From Bacteroidales bacterium (GTDB lineage Bacteria > Bacteroidota > Bacteroidia > Bacteroidales > JAADJA01): 11,085 nucleotides of DNA. Numbering within the stretch: position 1 is the stretch's first letter; each line of letters opens with the position of its first letter. The position numbers and the translations under genes are program-made. The DNA is taken from assembly GCA_021106665.1 (NCBI GenBank), contig JAIOTR010000126.1, forward strand, positions 1-11,085, written 5' to 3'. The notes below the pieces were generated by a model. It made no database searches. It was not told where the DNA came from and saw only the letters and a list, made by a program, of their open reading frames with translations. Positions 6,099 to 11,085 of this stretch are shown here, piece by piece.

Positions 6099-6374
6099 AT
6101 GAAACCTAAAAGATCAATAATCAGTGCGGCTTTCATCTTGAGCATTTTTGTATTTGTCTTAATCTTTGTAGATTTTCTGGCTTTGAATGATATTAACAAT
6201 GATTATGTAAGTACTAAAGTATTGGATTTAATAGAGATAGATATTTCAAATGAATTACCTGCATGGGCTTCAGCCGATTTGGAATGGGGTTTTATAAAAC
6301 TAAGTTTACTTTTGAAATCTATTTCTACGATAGTTATTATTGTTGCTTTGGCGAAAGTTGTGGGTAAGAAATAG
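6099..6374 (+). CDS. Small two-helix membrane protein of unknown function
   Basis: A 91-residue protein that I do not recognise. It begins MKPKRS, a positive start typical of an inner-membrane protein. One transmembrane helix runs at about 8-30 (IISAAFILSIFVFVLIFVDFL) and a second at about 67-88 (FIKLSLLLKSISTIVIIVALAK), ending in VVGKK. Between them is an acidic loop of about 36 residues (NDINNDYVSTKVLDLIEIDISNELPAW). With a cytoplasmic N-terminus the loop would face the periplasm and both ends would be inside, consistent with the positive charges at each end. It stands alone between the TPR-CHAT terminator and the convergent glmM gene, so context says nothing about its role. Normal codon use and a well-formed helix pattern argue that it is a real gene. 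Confidence 0.6.
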   Translation: MKPKRSIISAAFILSIFVFVLIFVDFLALNDINNDYVSTKVLDLIEIDISNELPAWASADLEWGFIKLSLLLKSISTIVIIVALAKVVGKK

Positions 6375-6384
6375 AAAAATATTT

Positions 6385-6397
6385 CAAGAATTTCTTG
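6385..6397. terminator. Weak hairpin between convergent genes
   Basis: CAAGA (6385-6389) pairs with TCTTG (6393-6397) around ATT. It is followed by TTTAAAAT on the plus strand and by AAATATTTTT on the minus strand. The stem is short and AT-rich, so it is at best a weak bidirectional terminator for the genes ending at 6374 (plus) and 6447 (minus). Confidence 0.25.
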
Positions 6398-6446
6398 TTT
6401 AAAATAGCTGAAAATAGCTCAATGTTGGATCAACAACCATCAAAAT

Positions 6447-7838
6447 CTAACTCCTCAAAACCTCCCTGATATCCTCAATGATCTTTTTCGCCAGATGTTC
6501 TGCTTTACCCTCCGAATCACTTTCAGAATAGATACGTATGATAGGCTCTGTATTGGATTTCCTAAGGTGTACCCATTCCTTGTCAAACTCAATTCTTATT
6601 CCATCTTCTGTATTAATCGGATTCTTTTTGTACTTCTCTTGAATTTCGCCTAAGATATCATCCAAAACAAATTCCGGATTTAATTCAATCTTATTTTTTG
6701 AGATAAAATAGTTAGGATATGAATTACGTAAACCCGAACATTTTTTCCCAGATTTTGCAAGATATGATAGAAACAATGCAATTCCCACCAAAGCATCCCG
6801 TCCATAATGCAATTCGGGAAGGATAACACCTCCATTACCTTCGCCACCGATTACAGCCTTTACTTCTTTCATTTTATCAACCACATTCACTTCACCCACA
6901 GCTGAGGCAAAATATTTTCCACCAAATTTTTCGGTTAAATCACGTAATGCTTGTGATGAAGACAGGTTAGAAACAGTATTTCCTTTCTGATTCTGCAGTA
7001 TATAATCAGCAACCGCAACCAGGGTATATTCTTCCCCAAACATATCTCCATTCTCAGTGATAATTGCCAGCCGGTCTACATCCGGATCAACAACAAAGCC
7101 GAGGTCAGCATTGGACTTCTTAACAACCTCTGCAATCTCTCCAAGGTTTTCTGGTATAGGTTCGGGATTATGAGGGAAACGGCCATTGGGTTCGCAATAC
7201 AGCTTCTCTACTTTATTAACGCCCAAAGCATTTAATAATTGAGGCAAAGCCAGTCCTCCGGTTGAATTAACACAATCAATGACTACCCTGAAATTGGATT
7301 TTTTAATTGCTTCCGTATCAACCAGGGGCAGTTCAAGTATTTTTGAAATGTGATAATCAATAAATGAATCATCTTTCCGGTACTTTCCAAGTGAATCAAC
7401 ACTTGCATAAGTAAAATCTTCTTTTTCAGCTAATGTCAGCACTTCCTCTCCTTCTTTAGCCGAAATAAATTCTCCATTACTTTTCAGCAGTTTTAAGGCA
7501 TTCCATTGCTTTGGATTATGACTGGCAGTAAGGATGATACCTCCATCAGCTCCTGTTTTTGTTACTGCCATTTCAATGGTGGGAGTCGTGGACAGTCCCC
7601 CGTCAATCACATCAACACCCATACCCATCAAAGTACCAATTACGATATTGTTGACCATTTCACCAGAAACCCTTCCATCCCGTCCGACTACAATGGTGAT
7701 TTTATCAGTCTCTTTGCTGTTTTTGATGAAAGTTGCAAATGCTGATGTAAATTTCACAAGGTCAATCGGGCTTAAACCCTCGCCCGGTTGACCGCCGATA
7801 GTCCCTCTAATGCCTGATATTGATTTAATTAATGTCAT
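6447..7838 (-). CDS. glmM: Phosphoglucosamine mutase-type phosphohexomutase
   Basis: A 463-residue alpha-D-phosphohexomutase with all four domains. The phosphoserine loop is GGIILTASHNPKQWNALKL (99-117) with catalytic Ser106. The metal-binding loop is DPDVDRL (251-257), the sugar-binding loop GGEGNGGV (331-338), and the C-terminal phosphate-binding loop RKSNTEPIIRIYSE (426-439). Start ISGIRGT (7-13) and length are normal for the family. GlmM converts glucosamine-6-phosphate to glucosamine-1-phosphate in the cytoplasm, the step before UDP-GlcNAc for peptidoglycan and LPS. The sugar-binding loop is not the GGEQSGH of E. coli GlmM, nor the GGEMSGH of typical phosphomannomutases, so a mannose- or glucose-phosphate preference, or dual use, cannot be excluded. 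The gene is transcribed alone, divergent from the TPR / DUF368 / aroE cluster with a 99-nt shared gap. Confidence 0.85.
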   Translation of the reverse strand: MTLIKSISGIRGTIGGQPGEGLSPIDLVKFTSAFATFIKNSKETDKITIVVGRDGRVSGEMVNNIVIGTLMGMGVDVIDGGLSTTPTIEMAVTKTGADGGIILTASHNPKQWNALKLLKSNGEFISAKEGEEVLTLAEKEDFTYASVDSLGKYRKDDSFIDYHISKILELPLVDTEAIKKSNFRVVIDCVNSTGGLALPQLLNALGVNKVEKLYCEPNGRFPHNPEPIPENLGEIAEVVKKSNADLGFVVDPDVDRLAIITENGDMFGEEYTLVAVADYILQNQKGNTVSNLSSSQALRDLTEKFGGKYFASAVGEVNVVDKMKEVKAVIGGEGNGGVILPELHYGRDALVGIALFLSYLAKSGKKCSGLRNSYPNYFISKNKIELNPEFVLDDILGEIQEKYKKNPINTEDGIRIEFDKEWVHLRKSNTEPIIRIYSESDSEGKAEHLAKKIIEDIREVLRS

Positions 7839-7883
7839 TAATGCTTGTTTAAAATTTGGGTGGTAAAATTATAGTTTTTGTAA

Positions 7884-7913
7884 TTGGTAATAACATTTAC
7901 TTTTATAGCTTTG
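7884..7913 (+). promoter_or_regulatory. Bacteroidota-type promoter of the TPR / DUF368 / aroE cluster
   Basis: TTG (7884-7886), a 19-nt spacer and TAGCTTTG (7906-7913) match the TTG / TAnnTTTG consensus exactly. Transcription should start near 7920, giving a leader of under 20 nt before the ATG at 7938. Confidence 0.72.
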
Positions 7914-7937
7914 TAAAAAATTTGAGAGAGTAGTAGA

Positions 7938-9341
7938 ATGGAGTATTTCGAAGGTCACGAGGATGAGCAAACGAAAACCCTGGTTGTAAGATTTGACAAA
8001 ATGTTGCAAAGGGGTGACCACTTTTTTTTCGATGTGGAAGAGTTTGAATTGATCATAGATCATTACCTTTTTAGTAACCAGTTGGATAAAACAAATGTTG
8101 CCATTAAATATGCCATGGAACAACATCCGCGAATATCATCCTTCATGCTCAAAAAAGCCCAATTACTTGTTTCATCCGACAATATCAACAAAGCGCTTGA
8201 ATTGCTTGCCGAGGTTGAAGACATTGAACCCGAAAACCCTGAGATTTTTATGACAAAGGCGAGTATTTACAGTCAGCTTAAGCGTTACGAAAAGGCCATA
8301 GAGGAATACAATAAGGCCATTAAAGAAGCGGAAGATATTGAAGAAATATATACCAATATCGCTTTTGAATATGAAAATCTTGGTAAATATGACAAAGCCA
8401 TTGAGTACCTGATCAAGGTACTTGATATCAATCCTTCAAATGAAGCTGTTGTTTATGAGCTTTCGTTTTGTTTTGAAATTTCGAACAAAACCACGGACAG
8501 TATCAATTTTTTCAAAGAGTTCCTGGACAAGAACCCGTATTCTAAGGCCGCCTGGTTTAATCTCGGCATCGCTTACAATAATATTGAAAAATATGAAAGC
8601 GCTATTGATGCTTATGATTTTGCCATTGCCATAGAACCGACCTTTGCGTCTGCTTATTTTAACAAAGCCAATTCTCTGGCAAATCTCAATCTTTACGAGA
8701 AGGCCGTCGAGTTTTATCAGGAAACCTTCCGGTTTGAAGAGCCGGAGGCCATGACCTATTATTATATTGGAGAGTGTTTCGAGAAAATAAAGAAATTTGA
8801 TAAGGCTAAAAATAATTATCGAAAAGCCATTGAACTTGATCCACTACTCGCTGATGCCTGGCTTGGAATTGGTTTAATATATGAAAAAATAGGGAAGCTT
8901 AAGGTGGCTATTAATCATATCAAAAGAGCAGTAGAGATCGAACCTGCCAATTCAGAGTTCTGGTATATGCTGGGCGACATTCAATACAAGGCTGATTTAC
9001 TGGATAGTGCAAAAGATTCCTATAAAGAAGTAGTAAAACTTGATCCTCAAAATCCTGAAATATGGCTGGATTATTCACACATCTTCACTTTCGGGAAAGA
9101 TTTTGAAACCGCACTTGAATGCATAAATGAAGGCATCAGGGAACAACAGGACAATTCGGAGTTTGTTTACAGGAAGTTCGTTTATCTTTTAAAAAACCAG
9201 CAATACAAAGAAGCATATACTGTTCTTGAGGAAGCATTAATAATGAACTATACGAACCACAATCAGATTTTCGAATACGATCCCAAATTACAAAATGATA
9301 ATAACTTGCTACGGATCATCGAATTATATAAAAACGATTAG
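7938..9341 (+). CDS. Cytosolic tetratricopeptide-repeat protein
   Basis: A 467-residue protein with no signal peptide or membrane helix. The N-terminal 55 residues are acidic and helical (DVEEFELIIDHYLFSNQLDKTN). From about residue 60 to 430 it is a solenoid of roughly ten 34-residue TPRs, with clear units such as YTNIAFEYENLGKYDKAIEY, AWFNLGIAYNNIEKYESAID and AWLGIGLIYEKIGKLKVAIN, each followed by a IxPxN/DPxxA turn. The C-terminus has a degenerate repeat (FVYRKFVYLLKNQQYKEAYT) and a short tail. TPR solenoids are protein-binding scaffolds; no enzymatic motif is present. It is the first gene after a consensus promoter and is followed by a DUF368 transporter and aroE. I recall this order (TPR, DUF368, aroE) from many Bacteroidota genomes, which hints at a conserved but undefined role. 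The ATG at 7938 fits the promoter position. Confidence 0.87.
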   Translation: MEYFEGHEDEQTKTLVVRFDKMLQRGDHFFFDVEEFELIIDHYLFSNQLDKTNVAIKYAMEQHPRISSFMLKKAQLLVSSDNINKALELLAEVEDIEPENPEIFMTKASIYSQLKRYEKAIEEYNKAIKEAEDIEEIYTNIAFEYENLGKYDKAIEYLIKVLDINPSNEAVVYELSFCFEISNKTTDSINFFKEFLDKNPYSKAAWFNLGIAYNNIEKYESAIDAYDFAIAIEPTFASAYFNKANSLANLNLYEKAVEFYQETFRFEEPEAMTYYYIGECFEKIKKFDKAKNNYRKAIELDPLLADAWLGIGLIYEKIGKLKVAINHIKRAVEIEPANSEFWYMLGDIQYKADLLDSAKDSYKEVVKLDPQNPEIWLDYSHIFTFGKDFETALECINEGIREQQDNSEFVYRKFVYLLKNQQYKEAYTVLEEALIMNYTNHNQIFEYDPKLQNDNNLLRIIELYKND

Positions 9342-9425
9342 CAGTTTAAGAAATTTAATTTTTGAACGCTATGTGAATTGTCCCAAAAAATGGTTTTTGC
9401 AAGAAATTTAATCTAACCTTAACAA

Positions 9426-10352
9426 ATGAAAAATTATATTTTCTTGGTCTTAAAGGGTATTGCCATGGGAGCTGCCAATGTGATACCGGGTGTTTCAGGT
9501 GGAACAATGGCATTGATAACCGGAATTTTTGAACGCCTTATAGATGCTATCAAATCTTTTAATATCAAAGCCATTAAGCTTTTATTTGCACTTAAATTCA
9601 AAGAATTTGCAAAACATGTGGATCTATATTTTCTGATTGCAGTTTTTGCTGGAATTGCTATTGCCATCATTACCCTTGCCAGACTTTTCGGATACCTTTT
9701 CGACAGCTATCCTGTTTATATCTGGTCTTACTTTTTCGGCCTTGTCCTGGCTTCCGTATATTTTGTGGGCAAAACCGTAAGCAAATGGACATTAAGTGTA
9801 ATCATAACTTTTATAATTGGAACGGCAATAGCGGTAGTGATCTCGGTGTTAAATCCAGCCACAGAGAACAGCGGCTTTATTTATCTTTTGCTTTGTGGCG
9901 TTGTTGCCATGTGCAGCATGATTTTACCAGGTTTGTCCGGTTCCTTTGTGTTGATACTAATGGGTAACTATCAACTGGTGATGATTGATGCCATTAATGA
10001 CAGGAATTTAGGAATCTTAATTCCCGTTGTTATTGGAGCTGCACTTGGACTGTTAGTTTTTTCTCACATTCTTAGCTGGGTATTTAAACGATACAGGGAC
10101 CAGACGATATCTTTGTTAACAGGATTTATACTCGGATCGCTAAGTATATTGTGGCCTTGGCAAAAATTAATATATCTGAAGGATGAGGCCGGTGAAATTA
10201 TACTAAAAAAGGGTGAACCAATCGTTATGAAATACGAAAAGATTTTACCTGATGCATTTAATACGGAAGTTATTTTAGCAATTGTTTTTGCAGTTGTTGG
10301 GATATTAAGTATCTGGGCCATTGAAAAAGCTGCCGCAACAAAATCAGAATAA
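9426..10352 (+). CDS. DUF368 (PopT-type) polyprenyl-phosphate transporter
   Basis: A 308-residue polytopic inner-membrane protein with about eight to nine hydrophobic helices. The N-terminal signature GIAMGAANVIPGVSGGTMAL (11-30) is diagnostic for DUF368. A second, related motif MILPGLSGSFVLILMG (165-180) marks the internal repeat of the two halves, each contributing a PGxSG re-entrant segment (21-26 and 168-172). DUF368 proteins (PopT of Vibrio cholerae and relatives) return undecaprenyl phosphate from the outer to the inner leaflet of the cytoplasmic membrane, recycling the lipid carrier used for peptidoglycan and O-antigen. A charged loop (about 250-272, EAGEIILKKGEPIV) precedes the last helix. 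It lies 84 nt after the TPR gene and 24 nt before aroE, with no terminator on either side, so co-transcription is likely. Some Bacteroidota carry two DUF368 copies in tandem; here there is one. Confidence 0.92.
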   Translation: MKNYIFLVLKGIAMGAANVIPGVSGGTMALITGIFERLIDAIKSFNIKAIKLLFALKFKEFAKHVDLYFLIAVFAGIAIAIITLARLFGYLFDSYPVYIWSYFFGLVLASVYFVGKTVSKWTLSVIITFIIGTAIAVVISVLNPATENSGFIYLLLCGVVAMCSMILPGLSGSFVLILMGNYQLVMIDAINDRNLGILIPVVIGAALGLLVFSHILSWVFKRYRDQTISLLTGFILGSLSILWPWQKLIYLKDEAGEIILKKGEPIVMKYEKILPDAFNTEVILAIVFAVVGILSIWAIEKAAATKSE

Positions 10353-10376
10353 TGGAATTTCAGATTTGAATCATTC

Positions 10377-11085
10377 ATGAAATTATACGGACTGATCGGC
10401 TATCCACTATCTCATTCCCAATCGCGGGAATACTTTCTAAAAAAATTTAATAAACAAAATATTTCTAACTGTGATTACAAGTTATTTGAAATAGAAAATT
10501 TAAAAACATTTCCAGAATTAATTAAGAATACGCCAGAACTCGTAGGATTAAATATAACAATTCCACACAAAAAAACTATATTAAATTACCTTGATGAAAT
10601 TGATCCAACAGCAAAAAAAATAGGCGCTGTAAATTGTATCAAGATTGAAAAAAGCGGTGAAAAGATTCATTTGAAAGGATTTAATACAGATGTTCTTGGA
10701 TTTGAATCATCATTGAACCCATTATTGAAATCATGGCATAATAAAGCCCTTATCCTGGGAACAGGAGGAAGTTCAAAAGCAGTGGCACACGTTTTAGAAA
10801 AACTGGAAATTGAACATATTTTCATATCGAGAAATCCAGTCATTCCCGAACAAATCAACTATCATCAACTTAATAAGGATATAATTGAAGAACACACTTT
10901 AATCATCAATACTACACCAATAGGGATGTTTCCAGAAATGGATATTTCACCGGATATACCATATCAGTATCTCTGCAAAAATCACCTTCTATTCGATTTA
11001 ATCTATAATCCTAAAGTGACGCTGTTTCTTAAAAAAGGAAAAGAGAGGGGAGCAATGGTTATTAATGGTCTTGAAATGCTTTATA
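10377..11085 (+). CDS. aroE: Shikimate dehydrogenase (3' end cut by window)
   Basis: The frame opens at ATG 10377 and stays open for 236 codons to the window end, so only the last C-terminal residues are missing (the family is usually about 245-270 residues). The N-terminal substrate motif GYPLSHSQS (8-16) binds shikimate. NITIPHKK (59-66) contains Lys65, the catalytic lysine position of E. coli AroE, and GFNTDVLGF (101-109) supplies the paired Asp105. The NADP-binding P-loop is LGTGGSSKAV (127-136), followed by NTTPIGMFP and the C-terminal GLEML helix typical of AroE. The enzyme reduces 3-dehydroshikimate to shikimate with NADPH in the cytoplasm, in aromatic amino acid and chorismate synthesis. 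It starts 24 nt after the DUF368 stop codon and is probably co-transcribed. Lys65 and Asp105 favour AroE over the quinate-type YdiB, though YdiB shares many of these motifs. Confidence 0.93.
   Translation, partial: MKLYGLIGYPLSHSQSREYFLKKFNKQNISNCDYKLFEIENLKTFPELIKNTPELVGLNITIPHKKTILNYLDEIDPTAKKIGAVNCIKIEKSGEKIHLKGFNTDVLGFESSLNPLLKSWHNKALILGTGGSSKAVAHVLEKLEIEHIFISRNPVIPEQINYHQLNKDIIEEHTLIINTTPIGMFPEMDISPDIPYQYLCKNHLLFDLIYNPKVTLFLKKGKERGAMVINGLEMLY

Noticed and set aside
6423..6435. TGTTG-GAT-CAACA hairpin as glmM terminator
   Set aside because: The stem is only 5 bp and no T run follows on either strand.
7506..7791. Plus-strand frames within the glmM region
   Set aside because: They are antisense shadows of the conserved catalytic region of glmM and carry no recognisable domain.
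1..11085. CRISPR array or insertion sequence
   Set aside because: I saw no regularly spaced direct repeats and no transposase or terminal inverted repeats. The periodic sequence in 2830-4010 and 8100-9200 is TPR coding.

Overview
The window looks like chromosomal DNA from a member of the Bacteroidota. Base composition is AT-rich, Shine-Dalgarno sequences are not evident before most starts, and at least two promoters match the Bacteroidota pattern (TTG, 19 nt, TAnnTTTG) exactly. The gene content also fits: a secreted TPR-CHAT protein and a TPR / DUF368 / aroE gene order. I cannot name a genus.

Layout. Positions 1-105 hold the tail of an unidentified gene. A tRNA-Val(UAC) gene at 292-366 follows, with its own promoter and terminator. 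Directly behind it (400-604) is a small composite: an internally deleted GIY-YIG nuclease reading frame whose C-terminal codons are a rearranged copy of the same tRNA, closed by a second strong hairpin terminator. Facing it on the minus strand is a three-gene HipBST-type toxin-antitoxin operon (2290 down to 746): hipB (DNA-binding), hipS (a free-standing HipA N-terminal subdomain) and hipT (Ser/Thr kinase). Its upstream region carries paired operator-like sequences. Divergent from it is a 1031-residue exported protein with about nine TPRs and a C-terminal CHAT caspase-like protease domain (2621-5716), ending in a clear terminator. A gene-poor stretch then holds a possible gene remnant and a two-helix small membrane protein (6099-6374).

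The right half is housekeeping. A GlmM-type phosphohexomutase is on the minus strand (7838 down to 6447). Divergent from it, a consensus promoter drives a probable operon: a cytosolic TPR protein (7938-9341), a DUF368 (PopT-type) polyprenyl-phosphate transporter (9426-10352) and shikimate dehydrogenase aroE (10377 to the window end, truncated). GlmM (UDP-GlcNAc supply) and DUF368 (undecaprenyl-phosphate recycling) both serve cell-envelope synthesis.

The parts most worth a second look are the tRNA-derived GIY-YIG mini-element, the HipBST operon whose HipS contains no tryptophan, and the exported TPR-CHAT protease. I did not find convincing evidence for a wholly new multi-gene system.
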